Assembly: GCF_001667035.1 (NCBI RefSeq)
Contig: NZ_LZIR01000006.1
Location: 1 to 64,000, forward strand
DNA length: 64,000 bases
Direction of reading: 5' to 3'
From: Mycobacterium sp. 852002-51057_SCH5723018
GTDB taxonomy: Bacteria > Actinomycetota > Actinomycetes > Mycobacteriales > Mycobacteriaceae
Part shown: positions 1-8,313 of the stretch, piece after piece
Position numbering within the stretch: position 1 is the stretch's first letter
How the letters are laid out: the number at the start of each line of letters is the position of its first letter
Notes under the pieces: model-generated
What the model was told of the DNA's origin: nothing
What the model saw: only the letters and a program-made list of their open reading frames with translations
Database searches by the model: none
Made by a program: the position numbers and the translations under genes

Positions 1-203
1 ACGAATTGCGCACCCCGCTCGCCGCGATCCGCGGCTACACCGAACTCACCCAGCGGATGGGCGACGACCGCGAGGCGGTGGCGCACGCGATGAGCCGGGT
101 GGCGTCGGAGACCCAGCGGATCACGCGCCTCGTCGAAGACCTGCTGCTGCTGGCCCGCCTGGACTCCGGCCGGCCGCTGGAACGCGAACCGGTGGACCTG
201 TCT
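1..203 (+). pseudogene. tcrY: Sensor histidine kinase fragment (tcrY segment, opposite orientation)
   Basis: Read on the plus strand from base 3, this encodes the H-box and second dimerisation helix of a histidine kinase: ELRTPLAAIRGYTELTQ, then residues like ETQRITRLVEDLLLLARLDSG and EPVDLSRL. It is the natural continuation of the minus-strand kinase at 204-1136, but in inverted orientation. After about base 203 the frame runs into antisense sequence. It looks like the piece of tcrY downstream of the H-box, flipped relative to the rest. The ATP-binding domain is not in the window. Confidence 0.75.
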
Positions 204-280
204 CGCCTCGCGGTCGTCGCCCATCCGCTGGGTGAGTTCGGTGTAGCCGCGGATCGCGGCGAGCGGGGTGCGCAATTCGT
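1..280. repeat. Inverted repeat (77-bp arms, 126-nt loop) inside tcrY
   Basis: Bases 1-77 are the exact reverse complement of 204-280 (base n pairs with base 281-n; pairing fails at 78/203). The left arm touches the window edge, so the repeat may extend further left. Both arms encode the same H-box segment of the sensor kinase (residues ELRTPLAAIRGYTELTQ) on opposite strands. This is either a real inverted duplication or a fold-back chimera of the assembly; the sequence alone cannot decide. Confidence 0.9.
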
Positions 281-1136
281 GGCTGGCGTCGGCGACGAAC
301 TGGCGGACGCGGGTCTCGCTGGCCTGCCGCGCCGACAGCGCGGCCGCGATGTGATCGAGCATCCGGTTGAGCGCCGACCCGAGCTGGCCGACCTCGGTGG
401 ACGGGTTCGCGTCGGTTTCGGGCACCCGCACCGGCAGCTCGACCTCTCCGCGGTCCAGCGGCAATCCGACTACCTGGCTCGCGGTTTGGGCGACGCGGCG
501 CAGGGGCGCCAGCGCGCGCCTGATGATGACGATGCCGGCGCTGGTCGCGGCACCCAGCGCGATCACGGTGACGACCCCGAGGATGACCAGCATCCGGATC
601 ATCGTGGCGTCGACGTTGGCCATCGACAGGCCGGTGACGATGACGTCGCCACCGCTGCGGCTGGGGGCGGCGACCACCCGGTAGCGACCCAGGCCGTCGA
701 GGTTCACCGTCTGCGGCGTGCGGCTGCCGGCGATCCGTTCCAGTTGATCCTGGGCGGTCGGCGTCAACGTCGCCCGGGAACCGGCGCTGGTGAGGTAGCC
801 GGCGTCGACGGCCTTGCCATTGCTGATCACCGCGGCCACCATGCCCGCGGGCTGACCCGGTGCATCGAGGAAACGGGGACCGGGTCCCGGCCTGGGGTAG
901 AAGTGCCCCTCGCGGTGCCAGCCCGGGCGTTTCGGCTCGGGGTACATCAGCGCCGAGCGATACGACGTGCCCGCGAGTTGCCCGTCGAGCTGCGCCACCA
1001 GGTGATGCAGCAGAGCCAGCTCGGTGGCCGCGGTTATCCCCACACACACGGCGGCCAGAACGACGATCTGCCCGACCAGCAGCCGCAGCCGAAGAGACCA
1101 GACTCGCCGTTTCTTAGCGGGCTGGCTTGAGGACAT
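204..1136 (-). CDS. tcrY: Sensor histidine kinase TcrY, N-terminal part (disrupted)
   Basis: Membrane sensor kinase partner of TcrX. The ATG at 1136 overlaps the end of tcrX, as in a two-component operon. Visible parts in order: basic N-terminus, TM1 around residues 17-38, an extracytoplasmic sensor segment, TM2 around residues 165-190, a HAMP-like linker (ALAPLRRVAQTASQ), and the H-box FVADASHELRTPL with the phospho-accepting His at about codon 286. About 25 residues after the His the reading runs through the loop and then into the opposite arm of the inverted repeat. The frame stays open to the window start but no longer encodes kinase sequence. Assignment to TcrY rests on the very close TcrX next door and on conserved gene order. 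Confidence 0.8.
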
Positions 1137-1818
1137 AGCCCGCGCCGCGCAGCGTATGAATCATGGGTTCCCGACCGTTGTCGATCTTCTTGCGCAGGTA
1201 GGAAATGTAGAGCTCGACGATGTTGGATCGGCCGCCGAAGTCATAGCTCCACACCCGGTCCAGGATCTGGGCCTTGCTCAGCACCCGCTTGGAGTTGCGC
1301 ATCATGAACCGCAGCAGCTCAAACTCGGTGGAGGTCAACGAGATCGGTTCGCCGGCACGCGTCACCTCGTGGCTGTCCTCGTCGAGCACCAGGTCCCCGA
1401 CCACCAGCTGCGCCCCGCTGTCCACCGTCGTCACCCCGGTGCGACGCAGCAACGCCCGCAACCGCAGCACCACCTCTTCGATGCTGAACGGCTTGGTCAC
1501 ATAGTCATCGCCACCGGCAGTCAACCCGGCGATGCGGTCTTCCACCGCATCCTTGGCCGTCAGCAGCAGCACCGGCAGCTGCGGGTTCTCCTCGCGCAAC
1601 TTGTGCAGCACATCGAGGCCACTCATGTCGGGCAACATCACATCTAGAACGACCACGTCCGGGCGCTGGGCGCGGGCCGTAGCGATCGCGGCCGCTCCGT
1701 CGCCGGCGGTCGAGATGTTCCAGCCCTCGTACCTCAGTGCCATGGACACCATTTCGGCCAACACGGCTTCGTCATCGACGACGAGCACGTTGATCGGGTT
1801 GCCGTCGGCACGGCACAT
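1114..1818 (-). CDS. tcrX: Two-component response regulator TcrX
   Basis: OmpR/PhoB-class regulator: receiver domain (about residues 8-120) with acidic pocket VVDDE, phospho-acceptor Asp in VVLDVMLPDMSGLD, switch residues in LLLTAKD and conserved Lys in DDYVTKPFS, followed by a winged-helix DNA-binding domain ending SYLRKKIDNGREPMIHTLRGAGYVLKPAR. The start at 1818 (MCRADGNPINVLV) gives 234 aa, which matches the length I recall for M. tuberculosis TcrX; an upstream start at 1854 is possible. The end overlaps the start of tcrY, so the pair is probably co-transcribed. Confidence 0.92.
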   Translation of the reverse strand: MCRADGNPINVLVVDDEAVLAEMVSMALRYEGWNISTAGDGAAAIATARAQRPDVVVLDVMLPDMSGLDVLHKLREENPQLPVLLLTAKDAVEDRIAGLTAGGDDYVTKPFSIEEVVLRLRALLRRTGVTTVDSGAQLVVGDLVLDEDSHEVTRAGEPISLTSTEFELLRFMMRNSKRVLSKAQILDRVWSYDFGGRSNIVELYISYLRKKIDNGREPMIHTLRGAGYVLKPAR

Positions 1819-1918
1819 CACAACGCGCTCGACCGAGGCTCGGGACTGCGTCACAGATTCCAGTATCGCCAGCCGACTGAGCCGACGCTATGCCATTGCT
1901 TTGCGTGTCCTGTGAAAA

Positions 1919-1949
1919 GATCGCGTGACTGCTCGGCAGTCACGCGATC
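1919..1949 (-). terminator. Intrinsic terminator (14-bp perfect stem)
   Basis: Arms 1919-1932 (GATCGCGTGACTGC) and 1936-1949 pair perfectly around a 3-nt loop. On the minus strand the stem is followed by a T-run (TTTTCACA). This is a textbook terminator for the minus-strand genes ending at 1966. It separates them from tcrX. Confidence 0.85.
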
Positions 1950-1965
1950 CCGTTTCGGCTGCTGC

Positions 1966-2121
1966 CTAATACCAGTACCGCCTGCCCGCTACCGGACGGC
2001 CCACCGAGCCCATGATCCACAGCACCGCGCCGATGACGAGCAAGATGATGCCGAGCACCCACAACAAGTGAATGCCGAAGATAAATCCAAGAACAAGTAG
2101 GACAATTCCTAAGATGATCAT
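1966..2121 (-). CDS. Small hydrophobic membrane protein (DUF6131-like)
   Basis: Encodes 51 aa starting MIILGIVLLVLGFIFGIHLL and ending in a short basic/aromatic tail (GRRYWY). Two hydrophobic helices fill almost the whole protein, so it should sit in the cytoplasmic membrane. The start at 2121 is chosen because AAGGA lies just upstream; a longer in-frame reading lacks this. The family is common in mycobacteria and its role is unknown to me. It lies 23 bp behind the next small gene, probably in the same transcript, with a strong terminator behind it. Confidence 0.7.
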   Translation of the reverse strand: MIILGIVLLVLGFIFGIHLLWVLGIILLVIGAVLWIMGSVGRPVAGRRYWY

Positions 2122-2144
2122 TTCGATTTCCTTTGTGTGAGGGG

Positions 2145-2372
2145 TTAGAGGTTGATCGCCTGCATTGAGCTGGGCTGCGGAACGTGGCAATCCCCGACTT
2201 TGGGATTAACCCCCGCATAGTTCAACGGTCCCGCGATCACTGTCAACGCAATGTTTCCCGCGGTGACACAACTTTGTGACCCACCCTTGAAGTAGTCGCG
2301 CTGGTAGGCCGCGAAAACTCCGATGAGCAACCACACCAGGACAACCGCGCCGATCACTCCGCGACCACGCAT
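2145..2372 (-). CDS. Small membrane or secreted protein, unknown
   Basis: Encodes 75 aa: MRGRGVIGAVVLVWLLIGVFAA is a basic start plus one hydrophobic helix. A polar part follows with two Cys (SCVTAG and GDCHVP) that could form a disulfide outside the membrane. The start at 2372 is supported by GGAGG five bases upstream. It is the first gene of a two-gene unit with the 51-aa membrane protein and sits behind a SigF-like promoter. I do not recognise the family with certainty. Confidence 0.65.
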   Translation of the reverse strand: MRGRGVIGAVVLVWLLIGVFAAYQRDYFKGGSQSCVTAGNIALTVIAGPLNYAGVNPKVGDCHVPQPSSMQAINL

Positions 2373-2416
2373 GGTGACCTCCATTGTGTTCGAGAAAATT
2401 TCCCGTGCGCCTAGCG

Positions 2417-2441
2417 TTACCCCTTCGACTCGTGTCTAAAC
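2417..2441 (-). promoter_or_regulatory. SigF-type promoter candidate
   Basis: On the minus strand, GTTT (2441-2438) is followed after 15 nt by GGGTAA (2422-2417), close to the mycobacterial SigF pattern GGTTT-N15-17-GGGTA. It lies about 45 bp upstream of the small-protein gene starting at 2372. This would place the two small membrane proteins under stress or stationary-phase control. Assignment is by motif only. Confidence 0.55.
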
Positions 2442-2495
2442 ACTCTAAACACGTTGATGCCCGCCAACGCGTGCCCGTTTGAATAGCGCACGACG

Positions 2496-2906
2496 CTAGG
2501 AATGGTCGGCGAGCCACTTCTCGGCGCGCCTCTTCGACGCGCGCGACAACCACGCGTCCTGGATCAGCTCGGTCAATTCCGTGGTGGTGATCTCCGACAG
2601 TCGGCTGGCCCGCACCAACACCGAAGGATGCCCGTCGAAGTGGCTCGTGGTGAAGAACGGTGACCCGGGATCCTGGATGAGCGCCAGCTTGTCGCTTTCC
2701 GATTCCACCCAGAGCATGATCACGTCCGCGTAGCGCTCGCCGGTGTCCGGATCGGTTGCGTCGGGCTGCGGAGTGCGGAAGAACACGAAGGACTTTCCGC
2801 CCACCTGATAAATCGCGTTGCCCTTCGGACCTTCCAGACGCGTGACGTGCGGCATGGACGCTGCGATCCGATGCACGTCAGTTACCCGGGCCGGCCGATC
2901 AGCCAT
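2496..2906 (-). CDS. MmcQ/YjbR-family protein
   Basis: Encodes 136 aa beginning MADRPARVTDVHRIAASMPH. The pattern of an N-terminal helix, then EGPKGNAIYQVGGKSFVFFR, a charged middle and a C-terminal ELIQDAWLSRASKR segment is typical of MmcQ/YjbR-like proteins (double-wing CyaY-like fold, roughly 115-140 aa). The molecular function of the family is unclear; DNA binding has been suggested from structure. It stands alone, divergent from the lysin-like gene at 3000. Confidence 0.75.
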   Translation of the reverse strand: MADRPARVTDVHRIAASMPHVTRLEGPKGNAIYQVGGKSFVFFRTPQPDATDPDTGERYADVIMLWVESESDKLALIQDPGSPFFTTSHFDGHPSVLVRASRLSEITTTELTELIQDAWLSRASKRRAEKWLADHS

Positions 2907-2999
2907 GATCGCGACCTTACCGCGTTGCCGATGCCCTGGGGCTGTCAGCCCGAATGGGTAGCATGGCGAGTGACGTTGCGGTAAAGGGGGATTGAAGCG

Positions 3000-3833
3000 G
3001 TGACCGACACCCTGTTCGCCGACGTCTCCGAATTCCAAGTGCCCGTGGATGATTCGTACCCGTACCAGGTGCTTTCCATCCGAGTCTGCGACGGGACCTA
3101 TCAAGATCACAACTTTGCGGCCAACTACGCGTGGATGCGCCGCGCCTTGGGCAGCGGACGATTGGCGTTCGGCATCGTGTACACCTACGTACGTCCGAAC
3201 TGGTTGGCGAACGCCAATACCGTGCGCTCGATGATCGACGCCGGTGGCGGACTCCACCCGCGGGTGGCGCTGATGCTCGACGTCGAATCGGGCGGCAACC
3301 CGCCCGGCGACGGGTCGAGCTGGATCAACAGCCTGTACTGGAACCTGGCCGACTACGCCGGCTCGCCCGCGCGAATCATCGGATATGCCAACGCCTATGA
3401 CTTCTTCACCGTGTGGCGGACGCGGCCGGACGGCTTACGGGTCATCGGGGCGGGGTACGGATGCAATCCGAATCTTCCCGGCCAGGTCGCGCACCAGTAC
3501 ACCGACGGGACGGGTTACAGCTCTAGCCTGCCGCAGGGGTGTCCACCGTTCGGCAGGTGCGACATGAATTCGGCCGACGGGCTGACACCGCAAGAATTCG
3601 CCGCCGCCTGCGGCATCACGACGAACGGGGGATGGTTGATGGCGCTCACCGACGACGAGCAAGCCGAACTGCTGAGCAAGGTCCGCGACATCTGGGACCA
3701 GCTGCGCGGGCCGGACGGTGCCGGCTGGCCGCAACTCGGCCAGAACAGCCAGGGGCAAAACCTCACCCCCGTCGACGCGATGGCGGCGATCAAGAACGAC
3801 GTCGAAAGCCTGCGAGCGCCGGCCGGAAGCTAG
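3000..3833 (+). CDS. Phage-lysin-like GH25-type hydrolase domain protein
   Basis: Encodes 277 aa from a GTG. The N-terminal part (about residues 1-205) opens with FADVSEFQVPV and contains VALMLDVESGG and the closing YTDGTGYSSS. This matches the GH25 muramidase-like fold used in mycobacteriophage endolysins: first acidic residue in DVSEFQ, further acids in DVES. The C-terminal tail (TDDEQAELLSKVRDIWDQLRGPDG) is a helical segment often seen in mycobacteriophage lysins. There is no signal peptide. No other phage genes are adjacent, so it is a lone domesticated or horizontally acquired gene. Cell-wall hydrolysis is inferred. Confidence 0.65.
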   Translation: MTDTLFADVSEFQVPVDDSYPYQVLSIRVCDGTYQDHNFAANYAWMRRALGSGRLAFGIVYTYVRPNWLANANTVRSMIDAGGGLHPRVALMLDVESGGNPPGDGSSWINSLYWNLADYAGSPARIIGYANAYDFFTVWRTRPDGLRVIGAGYGCNPNLPGQVAHQYTDGTGYSSSLPQGCPPFGRCDMNSADGLTPQEFAAACGITTNGGWLMALTDDEQAELLSKVRDIWDQLRGPDGAGWPQLGQNSQGQNLTPVDAMAAIKNDVESLRAPAGS

Positions 3834-3883
3834 TCGACCGCCCGCCGCAGGGTCGAAATCCCGAGCGGCGGTTGCCCGTTGGC

Positions 3884-4834
3884 TTAATCGCCCCGACGCT
3901 GCGCGGACACGTACAGGGTGGGCGGCATCGCGGCGTCGGCGCCGTGCGGAATGCGGCGGTCGTAGCGGGTCATCAGCTCCGTAAACGTCGCCGTCGACAC
4001 CTCCCAGCCGTGGTCGCGCAGCCAGTCGTCGACCGCCCTGCGTTCCTCCGGATACCAGAGGTCCTCGAAGTCGGTGATCTCCGCGTCGACCAGCTTGGCG
4101 GCGGCGGCCCGCATCCGCTGCATGTCCTCACGCTGGCGCCGCACCAGGTCGGGATCGGTGAAGCCCTCGCCGGGCACGTTGGAGGCCACCCAACTACCCG
4201 GCGCGCTGAGCGCGTGGATGCGCTCGAACAGCAGGTCTTGGGCCTGCGCAGGCAGGTAACGCACCAGCCCCTCGGCCGACCAGACCGCCGGTTGTGATGC
4301 GTCAAACCCCGCTTCCTGCAGCGCCTTCGGCCAATCCTGGCGCAGATCGATCGGCACGTTCACCAGCCGCGCCCGGGGTTCGGCGCCGTGCTGGCGCAAG
4401 GTGTCAGATTTGAATTCCAGCACCTTGGGCTGGTCCAGCTCGTAGACGACCGTGCCTTCGGGCCATGGCAGCCGCCAGGTGCGCGCGTCCAGCCCGGCGG
4501 CCAGGATCACCACCTGGCGAACGCCGGCCTCGGCGGCGCCGAGGAAGAACTCGTCGAAAAACGCTGTGCGCGTCGCCATGAAGTCGATCATCAGCTGCAA
4601 ACGGTCCCGCACGCCCGGTTCCAGCTCGACTACCTTGGCCAGCAACTCGGGGTCGGCGTAGATGCTCCACATCCCCTCGCCGGCGGCGTCGACGAACACC
4701 CGGGCGAAGGGGTCGTTGATGAGCGGATTCGCGCTCTCGGTCTCAGCGGCGCGCGCCGCGGCGACACCCAACGCGGTGGCTCCCACGCTTTGGGTGATCT
4801 CCCAGGAATCGTTGTCGGTACGCGGCATCGCCAT
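3884..4834 (-). CDS. Class I SAM-dependent methyltransferase (TIGR00027/LCMT-like)
   Basis: 316 aa, member of the mycobacterial 'putative SAM-dependent methyltransferase' family and probably the Rv3767c counterpart. It begins [27 protein letters not shown], then the conserved NPLINDPFA, the SAM-binding glycine motif [15 protein letters not shown], the acidic [13 protein letters not shown] and the late motif [11 protein letters not shown]. Starts at 4834 and 4828 are both possible. The physiological substrate of this family is not established. Monocistronic, divergent from 4961. Confidence 0.88.
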   Translation of the reverse strand: MAMPRTDNDSWEITQSVGATALGVAAARAAETESANPLINDPFARVFVDAAGEGMWSIYADPELLAKVVELEPGVRDRLQLMIDFMATRTAFFDEFFLGAAEAGVRQVVILAAGLDARTWRLPWPEGTVVYELDQPKVLEFKSDTLRQHGAEPRARLVNVPIDLRQDWPKALQEAGFDASQPAVWSAEGLVRYLPAQAQDLLFERIHALSAPGSWVASNVPGEGFTDPDLVRRQREDMQRMRAAAAKLVDAEITDFEDLWYPEERRAVDDWLRDHGWEVSTATFTELMTRYDRRIPHGADAAMPPTLYVSAQRRGD

Positions 4835-4960
4835 TTCCTCCCAGCCCGATAGTCAGTTAGTTACGCACACTATTGTTCCACCCTCCCGACGGCCCCGGCA
4901 GCTCGCCGTCGGTGACTACGCTTTTTCCCAGAACGCCCACAGGGGTTCCGAAGGAGTGCC

Positions 4961-5308
4961 ATGACACGTACACCGCAGGAAGTATTCGCCCAGCACGTGA
5001 AGGCCGTGGTCGAGGGCGACCTCGACGCGATCGTTGCCGACTACACCGATGATTCCGTGGTGATCACTCCGGCCGGCGCCTTTCATGGCAGGGACGCCAT
5101 ACGCGCGGCCTTCGTCGCGTTGCTCGACGACCTGCCCAACGCGGCCTGGGACATCAAAACGCAGATCTTCGACGGTGACCTGCTGCTCCTCGAGTGGGCC
5201 GCGGAGGCGGCGGTCAACCGGGCTGACGACGGTGTGGACACGTTCGTGTTTCGTGACGGCATGATCTGGGCGCAAACGTTCCGGTACACCCTGAAACCCA
5301 AGCGATGA
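4961..5308 (+). CDS. SnoaL-like (NTF2-fold) protein
   Basis: 115 aa: EVFAQHVKAVVEGDLDAIVADYTDDSVVITP is the typical opening of SnoaL/ketosteroid-isomerase-like proteins, followed by FHGRDAIRAAF and a closing beta-sheet with a Trp-rich strand. Members are small cone-shaped barrels binding hydrophobic ligands. The end overlaps the next gene by 4 bp (ATGA), so the two are translationally coupled. By order it corresponds to Rv3768. The substrate is unknown. Confidence 0.8.
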   Translation: MTRTPQEVFAQHVKAVVEGDLDAIVADYTDDSVVITPAGAFHGRDAIRAAFVALLDDLPNAAWDIKTQIFDGDLLLLEWAAEAAVNRADDGVDTFVFRDGMIWAQTFRYTLKPKR

Positions 5309-6345
5309 CCGTGGAACCCGTCACCCTCGAGGCCGTCGCGGAATGGATGTCTGGCCGAGGCCTGGGCGAAGGGCCGCTGGAGGACATATCCGCCGTCACC
5401 GGCGGAACGCAGAACGTCATGCTGCGCTTCACCCGGTCCGGCCGACCGTATGTGCTGCGGCGCGGGCCCCGGCATCTGCGACCGCGCAGCAACAACGTGA
5501 TCCTGCGGGAGACCAAAGTCCTTGCGGCCCTGGCCGGCTCGGATGTGCCACACCCGCACCTGATCGCGACCTGCGATGACCCCGGTGTGCTCGGCGACGC
5601 CGTGTTCTACCTGATGGAGCCGGTCGACGGGTTCAACGCCGGCGAGGGGCTGCCGCCCTTGCACGCCGGCGACGCGGGCGTGCGGTTCCAGATGGGGCTG
5701 TCGATGGCGGACGCGCTCGCCAAGCTGGGCGCGGTCGACCACGTCGCCGTGGGCCTGGCCGACTTCGGCAAGCCGGACGGCTTCCTGGAACGCCAAGTGC
5801 CGCGCTGGCTTTCCGAGCTGGATTCCTACCGGCAGTACGAGAACTACCCCGGTCCCGACATCCCCGGAATCGACAAGGTCGCGGCCTGGCTGGAGCGCCG
5901 CCGGCCGAGGATGTGGAAGCCGGGCATCATGCACGGTGACTACCACGCCGCCAACGTCATGTTCTCCCGCACCGGGCCCGAAGTGGTCGCGATCGTCGAC
6001 TGGGAGATGTGCACGATCGGGGACCCGCTGCTGGACCTGGGCTGGCTGCTCGCCACGTGGCGCCAGCCCGACGGGTCCGCTGTTTTCAGCCACGCCCTGG
6101 GCGGCCAGGACGGACTGGCCAGCACCGACGACCTGTTCCAGCGGTACGCCGCCAACACCACCCGCGACCTGTCGCACATCACCTGGTACACCGTGCTGGC
6201 CTGCTTCAAGCTCGGCATCGTGATCGAGGGCACGCTGGCAAGGGCGTGCGCGGGCAAGGCCGAGAGAGCGGTCGGCGACCTGCTGCACGCGGCCACGGTG
6301 CACCTGTTCGAGCGGGCGCTCGGACTGATCTGTGCGCAGCCATGA
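5305..6345 (+). CDS. Aminoglycoside phosphotransferase-like kinase (ACAD10-type)
   Basis: 346 aa of the APH / choline-kinase fold. Visible motifs: a glycine-rich nucleotide segment (SAVTGGTQNVMLRF), an Arg-rich strand VLRRGPR, the catalytic loop IMHGDYHAANVMF (HGDxHxxN) and the metal-binding VDWEMCTIGDPLLDLGW. Close relatives are annotated as phosphotransferase-family proteins next to acyl-CoA metabolism genes. It probably phosphorylates a small hydroxylated substrate rather than conferring drug resistance. Coupled by ATGA overlap to the SnoaL gene. Confidence 0.83.
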   Translation: MTVEPVTLEAVAEWMSGRGLGEGPLEDISAVTGGTQNVMLRFTRSGRPYVLRRGPRHLRPRSNNVILRETKVLAALAGSDVPHPHLIATCDDPGVLGDAVFYLMEPVDGFNAGEGLPPLHAGDAGVRFQMGLSMADALAKLGAVDHVAVGLADFGKPDGFLERQVPRWLSELDSYRQYENYPGPDIPGIDKVAAWLERRRPRMWKPGIMHGDYHAANVMFSRTGPEVVAIVDWEMCTIGDPLLDLGWLLATWRQPDGSAVFSHALGGQDGLASTDDLFQRYAANTTRDLSHITWYTVLACFKLGIVIEGTLARACAGKAERAVGDLLHAATVHLFERALGLICAQP

Positions 6346-6354
6346 CCGGCCCAA

Positions 6355-7296
6355 TTAGCTTGGCACCTCGGCAAATCCCGGTTGTCCCGCGTCGACCACG
6401 GAGTTGAATCGGTAGCGGGTTTCCAGGCGCTCGTTGATCTCCTGGATTGCGCTGTCGGGCAACGCGGTGATGTCGAAGTTCTCGCTGATGCGAGCCGGCT
6501 TCACCGACGAGGTCAGGACCGCGGTGCCGCGCTGGATGCCCCAGGCCAACAGCACCTGAGCGGGGGTCTTTTCAAAGCGGCGCGCCAACGAGACAACCAG
6601 TGGGTCGTCGAGCAGGCGCGGTTCGAGCGCGTGGCCCAGCGACGCGAATGCCAGCAGGACGATGCCTTCCTTTTCGCACAATTCGTGCAGGTCCCATTGC
6701 GGGTGATAGGGGTGGGCCTCGACCTCGACGACCGACGGCTTGATGCGGGCAGTGTCGACGACCTGACGGGTGCCTTCGGCATCGATGTCGGACAGGCCGA
6801 TCGACCGGGTGAGTCCCGCGTCGACCAGGGCCTCCATCGCGGCCCACGTTTCGGTCAGGGTGACGCCGTCGTCGTAGATGACGGCGCCGTGCGGGTCGCG
6901 GGGATCCTGGTCGTCGCCGGGCCGGAACGCGAACGGCGTGTGCACGAGATACAGATCCACCGCCTCCAGCCCGAGTCTGTCCAGGCTGGCCTGCAGCGCG
7001 GGCCCGACCCGTTCGGGTCGATGGTTGTTGTTCCAGAGCTTGGTGGTGACGAATAGGTCCTCGCGCCGGACCGCGCCCTCGGCGAACAACTCTTTGAGCG
7101 CCGCGCCTACCTCGGCTTCGTTGCGGTAACGCTCGGCGGCGTCGAGGTGGCGGAACCCGACCTCCACCGCGGCCTTGACGGCAGTGCTCGTCTTGAGGCG
7201 ATCCGACAACGACGTCCCGAACCCCAGCGCCGGAATGTCACCGCTGCCGTCGTTCAAGGCAAACCTGTGCTGATACAGCTTCTCGTTCGACGTCAT
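6355..7296 (-). CDS. Aldo/keto reductase
   Basis: 313 aa NADPH-dependent TIM-barrel reductase. The catalytic tetrad can be followed: Asp in RHLDAAERY, Tyr in the same segment, Lys in LFVTTKLWN and His in VDLYLVHTPF. The NADPH-binding C-terminal part includes VLTSSVKPARISENF. It lies 33 bp downstream of the truncated isochorismatase-like frame, on the same strand. It is therefore likely transcribed from the region carrying the second TetR-type operator at 7652-7676. The substrate is unknown. Confidence 0.87.
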   Translation of the reverse strand: MTSNEKLYQHRFALNDGSGDIPALGFGTSLSDRLKTSTAVKAAVEVGFRHLDAAERYRNEAEVGAALKELFAEGAVRREDLFVTTKLWNNNHRPERVGPALQASLDRLGLEAVDLYLVHTPFAFRPGDDQDPRDPHGAVIYDDGVTLTETWAAMEALVDAGLTRSIGLSDIDAEGTRQVVDTARIKPSVVEVEAHPYHPQWDLHELCEKEGIVLLAFASLGHALEPRLLDDPLVVSLARRFEKTPAQVLLAWGIQRGTAVLTSSVKPARISENFDITALPDSAIQEINERLETRYRFNSVVDAGQPGFAEVPS

Positions 7297-7329
7297 GATG
7301 TTCGGCCTCCCTACTCGTGGATCTACTTG

Positions 7330-7698
7330 TCAGCCACCCTGTTTGAGCAGGGCGACGGCCTCGGCGGTGGTCCACACCGCACTGGCGAGGAACCGGAAGT
7401 TGACCAGCGCGGCCAGGTAGCCATCGCCTTCGGGCAGGCGCGGGCCCGCCGTGGCGTCCTGGACATCGGCGACCTCGAAGCCCTGCTCGATGAGTTCGCG
7501 CAGGTGGCCCACGACGCACAGGTTGGCGGCCATCCCTGCGAGGACGACCTGGTTCACACCCCGCTTGCGCAACTGCAGCACGAGGTCGTTGGACTCGGGG
7601 CCGACGATCTTGTGCGGCGACGCTGCCCGTCGCGGATTCTCGTTGGTTCGGTAATAGATGACCGGTCGTCTGTTTAACGAGTCTGCGGCGTGCCGCAT
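7330..7698 (-). pseudogene. Isochorismatase-like cysteine hydrolase, N-terminally truncated
   Basis: The frame carries the C-terminal half of an isochorismatase-family hydrolase: SPHKIVGPESNDLVLQLRKRG, then VVLAGMAANLCVVGHLRELI with the catalytic Cys, and a typical end. Family members are about 190-230 aa; here only about 105 residues are homologous. The N-terminal half with the catalytic Asp and Lys is missing. The first ~15 residues (RRPVIYYRTNE) read through an operator sequence, so the gene was probably fused by deletion directly to its own promoter. No credible start codon follows the operator. Likely non-functional. Confidence 0.72.
7652..7676 (-). promoter_or_regulatory. TetR-type operator copy 2 (GACCGGTC palindrome)
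   Basis: Contains GACCGGTC (7660-7667) next to TAATAG, nearly identical to the site at 8314-8336 in front of the TetR gene: TAATAG-NN-GACCGGTCG in both. On the minus strand the order is palindrome then TATTAC, which resembles a -10 box. It would control the truncated hydrolase and the aldo/keto reductase. Confidence 0.6.
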
Positions 7699-7715
7699 TC
7701 CTTACCCACCAGAAT

Positions 7716-8306
7716 TCAGCGGAGAAGCGCCGGGACGGTGACCGCTTCGAATCGGTCGTAGGGGAAGCGATCGCGGGTCACTTTCCCGCGCAGGGCCGCG
7801 CCCTCCCACGCTTCGATCAGCAGCGAAGCGAGCTCCCCGGCATCGAGGTCCGTCCGGATACCCCCGTCGGCGTCCTGGCCGGAACGCACGCACGCGGTGA
7901 GGGCGGCGTTCCAGATGTCGAGGATGCGGACCAGTTCGGCGCGCACCGGTTCACTCGAACCGCCGAGCTCGAGTGACAGTTTTCCGATCAAGCAGCCGAG
8001 CAGGAAGTCGCCGGCCTCGTGTTCGTTGGCGAGCGCATGGAAGAAGCGGGTGATTCGGTCCTGCGGCGATCCCTGCGCGTCGAGGAGGGGCAGAAGTCGC
8101 GTCTCGATGTCGGACCAATAGTGTTCGAGAATCGCCGCGGCGAGGGCCTCTTTGCTGGGGAAATACGCGTAGAAGGACCCTTTGGGCACGCCGGCCGCGT
8201 CGGTGATGTCTTTGACGCCACTGGCGGCGAACCCGCGGGCGTGCACGAGTTGAAGCCCGGCTTCGAGCAGGCGGCGGCGCACGTCCGGATTCGGGGGGCG
8301 GGGCAT
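7716..8306 (-). CDS. TetR-family regulator
   Basis: 196 aa. The N-terminal helix-turn-helix is clear: DVRRRLLEAGLQLVHARGF, SGVKDITDAAGVPKGSFYAYF and PSKEALAAAILEHYW. The C-terminal helical ligand domain contains the YfiR/AcrR-like LLGCLIGKLSLELG. The ATG at 8306 is chosen because translation from further upstream would run through the operator. A TATTAT box lies only 6 nt before this ATG, so the mRNA is probably leaderless. Predicted to repress itself and the downstream hydrolase/reductase genes through the two GACCGGTC palindromes. Confidence 0.85.
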   Translation of the reverse strand: MPRPPNPDVRRRLLEAGLQLVHARGFAASGVKDITDAAGVPKGSFYAYFPSKEALAAAILEHYWSDIETRLLPLLDAQGSPQDRITRFFHALANEHEAGDFLLGCLIGKLSLELGGSSEPVRAELVRILDIWNAALTACVRSGQDADGGIRTDLDAGELASLLIEAWEGAALRGKVTRDRFPYDRFEAVTVPALLR

Positions 8307-8313
8307 GTGTCGA

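Noticed and set aside
3000..3833. Prophage remnant
   Set aside because: Only the lysin-like gene is present; flanking genes are ordinary chromosomal ones and no integrase, capsid or att site was seen.
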